Shown here piece after piece: positions 1-4,607 of a stretch of DNA of 5,254 nucleotides (the first letter of the stretch is position 1; each line of letters starts with the position of its first letter). The notes under the pieces were generated by a model. That model was not told the origin of the DNA. It made no database searches and was given only the letters and a program-made list of their open reading frames with translations. This DNA is from Bacteroidales bacterium UBA1736 (GTDB taxonomy: Bacteria; Bacteroidota; Bacteroidia; Bacteroidales; UBA932). Made by a program: the position numbers and the translations under genes. The stretch is from contig DCIC01000070.1 in assembly GCA_002315825.1 (NCBI GenBank), forward strand, positions 1-5,254, given 5' to 3'.

Positions 1-620
1 ACCCTTACAACCGAAAGGACATCAAGGGAGTTGGGGAGAAGCGCAAGGTTCTCAAAAGCAAGTATGACACCGACCAAGCCGAGTTGATGGATTATGAAGA
101 CAAGGCCCTGGAATACTCAGCCATTACGATGGATATGCTCTACAATCAGGGAGAGGACATTTGCAAGGTTGCGGCAGATCTCATCCAGTTCTTTGAGGAC
201 ACCGCACCCAAGTGTCCGAAGAATATGAAACCCTTCCTTATCGGACAGCATGTGGATTTTGACAAAGGATTCCTCCTTCAGATGATGGAATATGCCGGTC
301 TTGTGAAGGAACTTTCCAAATACCTTCGTGGCGAAGAGGATTTCTACGGCCATTGGCAACCCCTTGTACTTGATACCATCACTATGGGCCAGCTGGCCCT
401 CTGCCATCTTGACAATATCAATTCCTACAAGCTGGAGCTGATGTGTGAGAACCTTGGAATCGAACTGGATGATGCCCACGATGCTGATGCCGATGTATCG
501 GCCACCACCAATGTCGTTGCCGTTCTCACCCAGCGTATGAGAAATGCTGAAGGAACCGGAGAGGGAGGCCAGATTGCAATGAGTAAAACTGAGAAAACCC
601 GTAAACATTTCAAGATATGA
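1..620 (+). CDS. DEDDh (DnaQ/RNase T-like) 3'-5' exonuclease, 5' end outside the window
   Basis: The reading frame is open from base 3 with no stop, so the gene starts left of the window. The ATG at 84 is internal, because about 27 sensible residues precede it (PYNRKDIKGVGEK...). Family reading: the exo II motif appears as GQHVDFDKGFL (243-275; compare GHNxxFDxxFL) and the exo III motif as HDADAD (477-494, the HxAxxD pattern) in a leucine-rich context (LMCENLGIELDDAHDAD). These supply catalytic Asp and His residues for two-metal hydrolysis of nucleotides from DNA or RNA 3' ends. The exo I DxE motif must lie upstream and cannot be checked. The C-terminal tail is polar (TEKTRKHFKI). The stop overlaps the next start as ATGA, which suggests translational coupling. 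The likely role is phage DNA metabolism. A nonspecific single-strand exonuclease or RNase T-like enzyme is equally possible. Confidence 0.82.
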   Translation, partial: PYNRKDIKGVGEKRKVLKSKYDTDQAELMDYEDKALEYSAITMDMLYNQGEDICKVAADLIQFFEDTAPKCPKNMKPFLIGQHVDFDKGFLLQMMEYAGLVKELSKYLRGEEDFYGHWQPLVLDTITMGQLALCHLDNINSYKLELMCENLGIELDDAHDADADVSATTNVVAVLTQRMRNAEGTGEGGQIAMSKTEKTRKHFKI

Positions 621-889
621 CACCAGATCCCATCAAACCTATGCAAGATGAGCCTACCGTACAGTTCAAGCTCATGTCGGACAGGGATGTCCTGACCATC
701 AGAAACGAAGAGATTGACCAACCGCTTGCAGAGATAAGCGGTTATGACCTCCAGATTAATTTCAACATGGACTTCATAAAGTCCGTGGAAGATATCGAAG
801 CTGTAGTCGAAGGAATGAGTGAATTGCTGCGAAAAAACATCCTCGCCCAGCTGCTAACGGCCAAAAATGAACAAACTGAAGGCAAATAG
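617..889 (+). CDS. Small acidic phage protein of unknown function (90 aa)
   Basis: I do not recognise a family. The start ATG overlaps the exonuclease stop (ATGA at 617-620), and no better start is nearby, so it is probably translated by coupling. The protein is acidic and soluble, with no signal peptide or membrane segment. An N-terminal half with beta-like alternation (TVQFKLMSDRDVLTIRNEEI) is followed by a likely amphipathic helix (KSVEDIEAVVEGMSELLRKNIL, about residues 55-76). It could be an accessory of the upstream exonuclease, but only adjacency supports that. Confidence 0.7.
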   Translation: MTPDPIKPMQDEPTVQFKLMSDRDVLTIRNEEIDQPLAEISGYDLQINFNMDFIKSVEDIEAVVEGMSELLRKNILAQLLTAKNEQTEGK

Positions 890-893
890 TCTA

Positions 894-943
894 TTCGTAA
901 TTGAAAATCAATGAAGTCAAAGTAAAGGGCTTCATATTACGAA
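894..943. repeat. Branched inverted repeat upstream of terS
   Basis: TTCGTAAT (894-901) is the exact reverse complement of ATTACGAA (936-943). ATGAAG (911-916) pairs with CTTCAT (930-935), stacked directly on the outer stem on the 3' side. The 9-nt asymmetric insert (902-910) can form its own small stem, TTGA/TCAA (901-904 with 908-911), giving a possible three-way junction. The element fills almost all of the 61-nt gap before terS. No U-run follows, so it is not a canonical terminator. Possible roles are an RNA leader controlling terS, a protein-binding operator, or part of a packaging site. None is shown by sequence alone. Confidence 0.55.
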
Positions 944-950
944 AAAGCTA

Positions 951-1430
951 ATGTCAGCAGTACAAGAAATAACAAAACAGGAGCAAGTCTTTTGCGAACT
1001 TTTCGTGAATGGATGCGCTCCTTATGCCGGTAATGCTGCGAAGTGCTACACTGATGCCTTCCACAAACCGGAAGACGCTCTTAACGGCCAATATGCGAAA
1101 GTTCTTCTGAAGGACGAGCGCATTGCGGCTTATATCTCTGAATTGGAGGCTTTGTCGGCTGAAGAGGCTAAGGATATGAAGCGGTTCCTGACCGCCAATC
1201 TAAAGCACATCATCGAGGAAACCGCCCATGATACTTACACCAACGGAAAGGGCAAGGCTCTTTCCCCGGCAGCATTGAGAAGTGTGGCAGTAAGCGCATC
1301 GAAGGCTCTTATGGAAATGTACCCGGTAAAGGAAGCTCAGGTCAACAAGCTTGACATCAACGGAGCTGACGGATCCGGCATCACTTTCAATGTTATTGTA
1401 CCTGAACAGTCCAACTCTCAAAAACAATAA
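951..1430 (+). CDS. terS: Terminase small subunit
   Basis: This is a 159-residue protein with the usual small-terminase layout. An N-terminal helix-turn-helix region opens with ITKQEQVFCELFVNGCAPYAGNAAKCYTDAF (residues about 7-37), continues with the 'LLKDERIAAYISELEA' helix typical of Terminase_2-like proteins, then a helical oligomerisation middle part (residues 70-125), and ends in a short beta-like tail (KLDINGADGSGITFNVIVPEQ). TerS proteins recognise phage DNA at the packaging start and load and regulate the large subunit. Length and architecture fit a complete protein. The start follows a purine-rich stretch (GAAAAAGC) with no strong Shine-Dalgarno. It is unusual in being about 2.7 kb from terL, with a probable lysis block between them. 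The call rests on pattern recognition of the HTH and tail, not on an alignment. Confidence 0.78.
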   Translation: MSAVQEITKQEQVFCELFVNGCAPYAGNAAKCYTDAFHKPEDALNGQYAKVLLKDERIAAYISELEALSAEEAKDMKRFLTANLKHIIEETAHDTYTNGKGKALSPAALRSVAVSASKALMEMYPVKEAQVNKLDINGADGSGITFNVIVPEQSNSQKQ

Positions 1431-1435
1431 GCTTA

Positions 1436-1708
1436 ATGCAGATTGAAAAAGGTGCAAAAGAAGCCATCCAGTTCATTCTCGCTGGTGTCGTTCTTCTCTC
1501 AGGGATCGGATTAGTTTTCCTGTCCCTCTTTCTCCCTCCAAAGGGTGTAATTGACGCTTCTGTAATCACATGTTTCGGTCTTTTCCTTGGCTTCGTAGGA
1601 GCCGTTTGGGGGCTTGACCTGAAGTACGACTACAAGACGAAGGAGCTGGTAGATAGATACCGCGCAAAGACTCGCACCGACAACCATCAAGAAACGGAGG
1701 CTGAATGA
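1436..1708 (+). CDS. Two-helix membrane protein, holin candidate (90 aa)
   Basis: Two hydrophobic segments are visible: residues about 11-33 (IQFILAGVVLLSGIGLVFLSLFL) and about 39-60 (VIDASVITCFGLFLGFVGAVWGL), joined by a short PPKG turn. The C-terminal tail is highly charged (KYDYKTKELVDRYRAKTR...). Size, two membrane helices, a short turn and a charged tail are the usual holin plan. Holins form inner-membrane lesions that time lysis and let lytic enzymes reach the wall. The gene starts 5 nt after the terS stop and its own stop overlaps the next start (ATGA at 1705-1708). The DUF5675-like protein two genes downstream supports a lysis block. It could instead be an unrelated phage membrane protein. 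Confidence 0.6.
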   Translation: MQIEKGAKEAIQFILAGVVLLSGIGLVFLSLFLPPKGVIDASVITCFGLFLGFVGAVWGLDLKYDYKTKELVDRYRAKTRTDNHQETEAE

Positions 1709-1920
1709 GACTCGGAGACCAAATTTCAATCGTGCCATCTGATGAGCTTATCGAAATGAGACTCATGGCCCTTGCCTTCCGCAAGGGTAAAATTGTTGAG
1801 ATAAGACGGAATGGTGAAGGGTTGATTTTTGGAGCCTGGGTGGAACTGGAAGGCCAGCCGTATCTCGATGAACAGGAATGGTTTATACCCCTTGAATCCA
1901 TAGACTATGCTGAAGCTTAA
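1705..1920 (+). CDS. Small SH3/KOW-like beta protein, unknown function (71 aa)
   Basis: The start overlaps the preceding stop (ATGA). After an N-terminal part (residues 1-25) the sequence alternates like a small beta barrel: KGKIVEIRRNGEGLIFGAWVEL, then YLDEQEWFIPLESIDY. The 'GKIVEI...GAWVEL...WFIPLESI' pattern resembles short SH3- or KOW-type barrels in phage and mobile-element proteins. I cannot assign a role. It has no signal or membrane segment and is probably cytoplasmic. Its last 14 nt overlap the next gene in a different frame, so the three genes are almost certainly co-translated from one message. Confidence 0.65.
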   Translation: MRLGDQISIVPSDELIEMRLMALAFRKGKIVEIRRNGEGLIFGAWVELEGQPYLDEQEWFIPLESIDYAEA

Positions 1921-2338
1921 AGTAAAGAGACGCTATTTTGGCGAGAGTTACACCATTGGTTCCATGCTGATTAATGGTGAATACTTTTGTGATACCCTGG
2001 AAGATCCCAACCGTGACCTGAATCGCAACGGTGTATTTGACAACGGCGAGAAGAAGATATACGGAAACACTTGCATTCCTTTCGGCACATATCAGGTTGA
2101 GATGCGGATGTCCCCGCGTTTGAAGAGGGTTCTTCCCAGGCTTCTTGATGTGCCTTCCTTTGACGGAATTCTCATTCATCGCGGCAACACGGCGGCTGAT
2201 ACCTTGGGTTGCATTCTTGTTGGTGAGAACAAGGTGAAGGGCAAGGTAATCAATTCAACCAAGTGGGAGGAAAAGCTGGTGGCCATCTGTAAGGATGCCG
2301 TGGCAAGAGGGGAAGAAATAGAAATTGAAATTGCGTGA
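1907..2338 (+). CDS. DUF5675-like protein, probable cell-wall/lysis enzyme
   Basis: This 143-residue protein follows the pattern I associate with DUF5675: YTIGSMLINGEYFCDTLED (residues 15-33), then KIYGNTCIPFGTYQVEMRMSP (50-70), LPRLLDVPSFDGILIHRGNT (76-95) and DTLGCILVG (98-106). The H91-GNT...GC102 arrangement recalls L,D-transpeptidase-type cysteine sites (His followed by a GC motif), suggesting action on peptidoglycan; this is inference. An insert at residues 37-48 (DLNRNGVFDNGE) fits the EF-hand calcium loop pattern (acidic/Asn at 1, 3, 5, Gly at 6, hydrophobic at 8, Asp at 9, Glu at 12). There is no signal peptide, as expected if a holin releases it. Its neighbours (holin-like upstream, membrane-anchored protein downstream) fit a lysis role. 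The stop overlaps the next start as GTGA. Confidence 0.75.
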   Translation: MLKLKVKRRYFGESYTIGSMLINGEYFCDTLEDPNRDLNRNGVFDNGEKKIYGNTCIPFGTYQVEMRMSPRLKRVLPRLLDVPSFDGILIHRGNTAADTLGCILVGENKVKGKVINSTKWEEKLVAICKDAVARGEEIEIEIA

Positions 2339-2859
2339 AACTGAAGAATGCACTATTGATCATCTTACTTGTACTGTTTGCCGGTTCGTTGTTCCTGAAC
2401 TTCCATTTCAAACACCGTCTTGACAACATTCCAAGAGAATCATATATCGACACTATCACTTACAGCGTGCCTGTTCCAAGAGATAGTGTCGTTATCCGTT
2501 ATGAGACACACCGTCTTCCAGTAGCAACTCCCGACACGATATTCAAGGTAGATACCATCGTCAGGGTGGACACGATCATCCAGCACGATTCCATAGAAGT
2601 CCTCATTCCAATATCCCAGAAGCATTATCACGAATCTGACTACGAAGCATGGATAAGCGGATTTCAGCCTTCTCTGGACAGCATTCATGTCTATGCCCCC
2701 ACTACGGTCATCAGTGATACTCATTGGATCGAGGTTACTGTAGGTCTTCAAACTGGTGTAGGTTGGAACGGCAATGGGTGGAGTCCATATCTGGGAGCTG
2801 GCGTACAAGTTGGCATTCCGTTGAGAAAAATCTTCAATAAGAGCAAACCAAAGAAATGA
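2335..2859 (+). CDS. DUF6808-like membrane-anchored protein, spanin candidate
   Basis: This 174-residue protein begins with a GTG start overlapping the previous TGA (2335-2338). It has one N-terminal hydrophobic anchor (LKNALLIILLVLFAGSLFLNF, residues about 3-23) with Lys before it, so the rest should be periplasmic. The 'SYIDTITYSVPVPRDSVVIRYETHRLPV' region matches the DUF6808-type proteins of Bacteroidetes phages as I remember them. Then come three hexads starting DTI and a fourth starting DSI (residues 67-90), predicted as extended or coiled. The C-terminus (TVGLQTGVGWNGNGWSPYLGAGVQVGIPL) alternates like outer-membrane beta strands and ends in a basic tail. Position after the holin-like and DUF5675-like genes suggests an envelope-spanning (spanin-like) step in lysis; this is inference. 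No lipobox is visible. Confidence 0.7.
   Translation: MKLKNALLIILLVLFAGSLFLNFHFKHRLDNIPRESYIDTITYSVPVPRDSVVIRYETHRLPVATPDTIFKVDTIVRVDTIIQHDSIEVLIPISQKHYHESDYEAWISGFQPSLDSIHVYAPTTVISDTHWIEVTVGLQTGVGWNGNGWSPYLGAGVQVGIPLRKIFNKSKPKK
2533..2604 (+). repeat. Four degenerate 18-nt units encoding DTI hexads
   Basis: Four consecutive in-frame 18-nt units start with GAC or GAT at 2533, 2551, 2569 and 2587. They encode hexads DTIFKV, DTIVRV, DTIIQH and DSIEVL. Codons differ between units, so the repeat is kept at the protein level and is old or selected. It lies in the middle of the membrane-anchored protein and probably forms a regular beta or rod-like stalk. Confidence 0.6.
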
Positions 2860-2897
2860 TGCCCATCTATTCTTTGTAAAGATAAACCCAAAAAGTT

Positions 2898-3224
2898 ATG
2901 GAACTACACATCAAAGACCGCTTGTATTTCCCTCAGATTCTCCCGGAGAAGAACAGCTTCCTGGAGTTCAACATGAAGAAGGAAATGCTCCAGAAAATCT
3001 TCATCACTGAAGAGGAAAGAAAGAAATTCAACATTCAGGAGAATGCCGAAGCCGGTACTCTCACCTGGAATGCTGAACTTGACAAGAATGAACCCCTCGT
3101 AATCGACTTCTCCAAACAGGAGCTGGCTTACATCAAGAAGGGGTTGGAAAGCATTTCATCTTCCGCTTTCCCAGACGATTTCTGGGCATTTGTCGAGAAG
3201 ATATATAATGCTATCGAGGAATAA
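2898..3224 (+). CDS. Small conserved-looking phage protein, unknown function (108 aa)
   Basis: I recall similar 'LYFPQILPEKNSFLEFNMKKEMLQKI' proteins beside packaging genes in Bacteroidetes phages and prophages, but know no function for them. It is soluble and acidic, with an N-terminal region (residues 1-35) rich in aromatic and leucine residues, a charged middle (ITEEERKKFNIQENAEAG), a beta-like stretch (TLTWNAELDKNEPLVIDFS) and a helical C-terminus (KQELAYIKKGLESIS, then DDFWAFVEKIYNAIEE). It starts 38 nt after the previous stop, one of the larger gaps here. A terminator follows, so it is probably the last gene of its transcript. Confidence 0.7.
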   Translation: MELHIKDRLYFPQILPEKNSFLEFNMKKEMLQKIFITEEERKKFNIQENAEAGTLTWNAELDKNEPLVIDFSKQELAYIKKGLESISSSAFPDDFWAFVEKIYNAIEE

Positions 3225-3245
3225 TCAATTCGCTCTCTGATTATT
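3220..3245 (+). other. AT-rich hairpin over the stop codon of the 108-aa gene
   Basis: AATAATCA (3220-3227) and TGATTATT (3238-3245) form an 8-bp perfect inverted repeat with a 10-nt loop. It includes the TAA stop (3222-3224) and lies 12 nt before the terminator stem. It may protect the mRNA 3' end or act with the terminator. Confidence 0.4.
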
Positions 3246-3257
3246 ATATTGTTCACG

Positions 3258-3286
3258 ACCTCGGCTTTGTGCCGGGGTTTTCTTTT
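3258..3286 (+). terminator. Intrinsic transcription terminator
   Basis: ACCTCGGC (3258-3265) pairs with GCCGGGGT (3271-3278) around a TTTGT loop, giving an 8-bp GC-rich stem with one G.U pair, directly followed by a T-rich tract (TTTTCTTTT, 3278-3286). It lies downstream of the 108-aa gene and upstream of the endonuclease gene, so it should end the packaging/lysis transcript. Expression of terL then needs read-through, antitermination or a promoter in the 52 nt before 3339, where I see no convincing one. Confidence 0.75.
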
Positions 3287-3338
3287 CCTATAAACCTTTT
3301 ACCACCTCCTTGACTATTCTTAATAAAAACTGTAAGGC

Positions 3339-4127
3339 ATGGTTGTATATTCTCTCACAGATCCTGACGAACAAATTATTCGTTATATCGGCATTTCCCA
3401 TAATACTGCCGAACAACGCTTCAGAACACACCTAAAAGATGCCAAAACCAAGCGTAGAAAAGGCGTATTTTTAAGCCAGAAGGATAAGTGGCTCTTATCA
3501 CTTTTCGAATGCGATAAAACTCCCATTATACATACCCTTGCGACCAATCTTTCTGAAGAAGAAGCTATCGAAAAAGAACAAGAGCTGATCTCTCAATATA
3601 AAAGGGTATATGAAGGGGGAATCTTATACAATGTGCAAGAGGGTGGGTATTATGTGTCCAGAAGGGGAACTCCATGGAATAGGGGTGTGAAGGGGTGTTA
3701 TAATGAGACATTCCTTCAGAATAATAAACTGGCTCAACCAAATCGTAAGCCAGTCTTCAGATTTGATAAAAATGGGAATTTCGTAGATGAATGGAGTAGC
3801 GTAAGAGATATGTGCGCTTCTACTGGGTTAGATCGAAGAACAGTTATGCGATGTCTAAAGTGCCAAGATAATTATCGTTCATGCCAAGGATTTATGTTTT
3901 CACATACTCAAGTAGCTCCAATATTCCACAACTGCTCGTGTGATGCTACATACGAAAATAGTCCTCATGCAAAACGCATTAAGGCCATATTACCTTCTGG
4001 GGAGGAAAAACACTATTTATCCATCAAACAAGCAAGTGAGGAATTGTATGTGCATGCTTCGGAAATTAGTTCATATCTCCATGGGAAAAAGTCTTCAACA
4101 AAACATATTAAATTTTTCTTTGAATAA
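3339..4127 (+). CDS. Free-standing GIY-YIG homing endonuclease with NUMOD-type DNA-binding modules
   Basis: This 262-residue protein has an N-terminal GIY-YIG nuclease domain (residues about 1-103): VVYSL replaces GIY, then RYIGIS (15-20), QRFRTHL with Arg27 in the place of the catalytic Arg27 of I-TevI, EKEQELI with Glu80 in the place of Glu75, and LYNVQEGG (96-103). A NUMOD3-like GTPWNRGVKG (110-119) follows. Next is a NUMOD1/IENR1-like helix-turn-helix, KPVFRFDKNGNFVDEWSS to QGFMF (137-187), and a second, weaker copy (residues about 210-262, LPSGEEKHYLSIKQASEEL...). Such enzymes cut a long DNA site and spread their gene by repair. Codon use is visibly more AT-rich than in neighbours, suggesting separate ancestry. 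The gene sits between a terminator and terL, and its TAA overlaps the terL ATG (TAATG, 4125-4129). A weak TAAGG lies just before its start. The likely target is intronless terL. Confidence 0.9.
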   Translation: MVVYSLTDPDEQIIRYIGISHNTAEQRFRTHLKDAKTKRRKGVFLSQKDKWLLSLFECDKTPIIHTLATNLSEEEAIEKEQELISQYKRVYEGGILYNVQEGGYYVSRRGTPWNRGVKGCYNETFLQNNKLAQPNRKPVFRFDKNGNFVDEWSSVRDMCASTGLDRRTVMRCLKCQDNYRSCQGFMFSHTQVAPIFHNCSCDATYENSPHAKRIKAILPSGEEKHYLSIKQASEELYVHASEISSYLHGKKSSTKHIKFFFE

Positions 4128-4357
4128 TGGCTGGATTAAGACCTCCAGGACATCTGGAAATCAACTTCGCTCCATCGGTTCGACAATATGAACTATGGAA
4201 GCTCTTGCAGCCTGACTATTGCCCCCATTGCGGAGGGCATATCATTCAGGTTCCCGATGGACGGGACGAGCAAGGTAATCAAAAGTACATTCCCCAATGC
4301 GACAATTGTGGGAGTAGAGATTTGCCACAGCTTATTTTAGGCGGTGGTGCTGCTGGT
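4127..4357 (+). CDS. terL: Large terminase subunit, exon 1 (residues 1-77)
   Basis: The first exon of an intron-split gene encodes 77 residues, from MAGLRPPGHLEINF to LILGGGAAG, the first half of the ATPase P-loop. The spliced message (4127-4357 joined to 4608 onward) restores GGAAGGGKS. Residues 18-28 (VRQYELWKLLQ) resemble the adenine-binding segment upstream of terminase P-loops. Between it and the P-loop is a four-cysteine zinc-ribbon-like insert, C32-x2-C35 and C58-x2-C61, with a 22-residue spacer. The unspliced frame continues RPHLPAFAAM... into the intron and stops at 4409-4411; that tail has no terminase character. The start overlaps the endonuclease stop and has no clear ribosome site, so translation may depend on coupling. 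TerL is the packaging motor ATPase and DNA-cutting nuclease at the procapsid portal. Confidence 0.88.
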
Positions 4358-4607
4358 AAACGACCTCATCTGCCAGCCTTCGCAGCAATGCGATGTCAAA
4401 TAGCCCTTTAATTGCTGGAAAGCCGTATAGGTAATCAGCAGCCAAGCCTCGATGGAGGAAGGTTCAACGACTATCCCGAAAGGGAGTACAACCAAGCGGT
4501 TGGAAATGGGGGCCTCCGGAAACGGATGAAGATATAGTCTATTCTGTATGGAAACATGCAGCCGGTTAAGACCGATTGAAGAGTAGCGCACTTCAATGAA
4601 TTTATAG
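4358..4607 (+). ncRNA. Group I self-splicing intron in terL, ORF-less, IA-like
   Basis: Pairings seen by eye: P1 exon GCTGGT (4352-4357) with guide GCCAGC (4372-4377), with U.G at the splice site; P2 CGCA/TGCG (4381-4392, GCAA loop); P3 GCCCTT (4403-4408)/GGGGGC (4508-4513); P4 TGCTG (4413-4417)/CAGCA (4436-4440); P5 GCC/GGT (4422-4432); P6 GCC/GGT (4441-4443, 4461-4463); P6a CCTC/GAGG (4447-4458); P7 GACTAT (4469-4474)/ATAGTC (4534-4539), the guanosine site; P7.1 TCCC/GGGA (4474-4485); P7.2 CAACC/GGTTG (4489-4502); P8 TCCG/CGGA (4515-4526); P9 CTGTATG/CATGCAG (4544-4561, GAAA loop); P9.1 CGGT/ACCG (4563-4574); P9.2 ATTGAAG/CTTCAAT (4575-4597). T4474 is listed in both P7 and P7.1, so only one of those pairs forms. 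The intron ends in G4607. P10 is G.U, G-C, A-U between exon 2 GGA and 4369-4371. P7.1/P7.2 and R/S resemble the T4 td intron from memory, hence subgroup IA. Confidence 0.93.

Noticed and set aside
117..623. Long minus-strand ORF opposite the exonuclease
   Set aside because: The + strand has clear exo II and exo III motifs. The antisense product is Cys/His/Gly-rich with no coherent domain.
2868..2876. TATTCTTTG before the 108-aa gene as a Bacteroides-type -7 promoter element
   Set aside because: The spacing between TA and TTTG is one base too long for TAnnTTTG, and no TTTG -33 element lies at the right distance upstream.
3940..4191. Second + strand ORF of 83 codons overlapping the endonuclease and terL
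   Set aside because: It lies in another frame inside a clear NUMOD-containing protein and has no recognisable motif of its own.
4355..4357. Splice site after 4354 (GCT) instead of after 4357 (GGT)
   Set aside because: Both keep the frame when joined to 4608, but only the cut after GGT gives a 6-bp P1 with U.G at the junction, and the spliced GGAAGGGKS matches common terminase P-loops better.
4358..4607. Frameshift or sequencing error, or a programmed frameshift, as the cause of the split terL
   Set aside because: The break is 250 nt long with stops in the way and a complete group I core. A single-base error or ribosomal slip cannot bridge it.
4358..4607. Group II intron or IS insertion
   Set aside because: There is no GUGYG-like 5' end, no domain V/VI hairpin at the 3' end, no terminal inverted repeats, target duplication or transposase.
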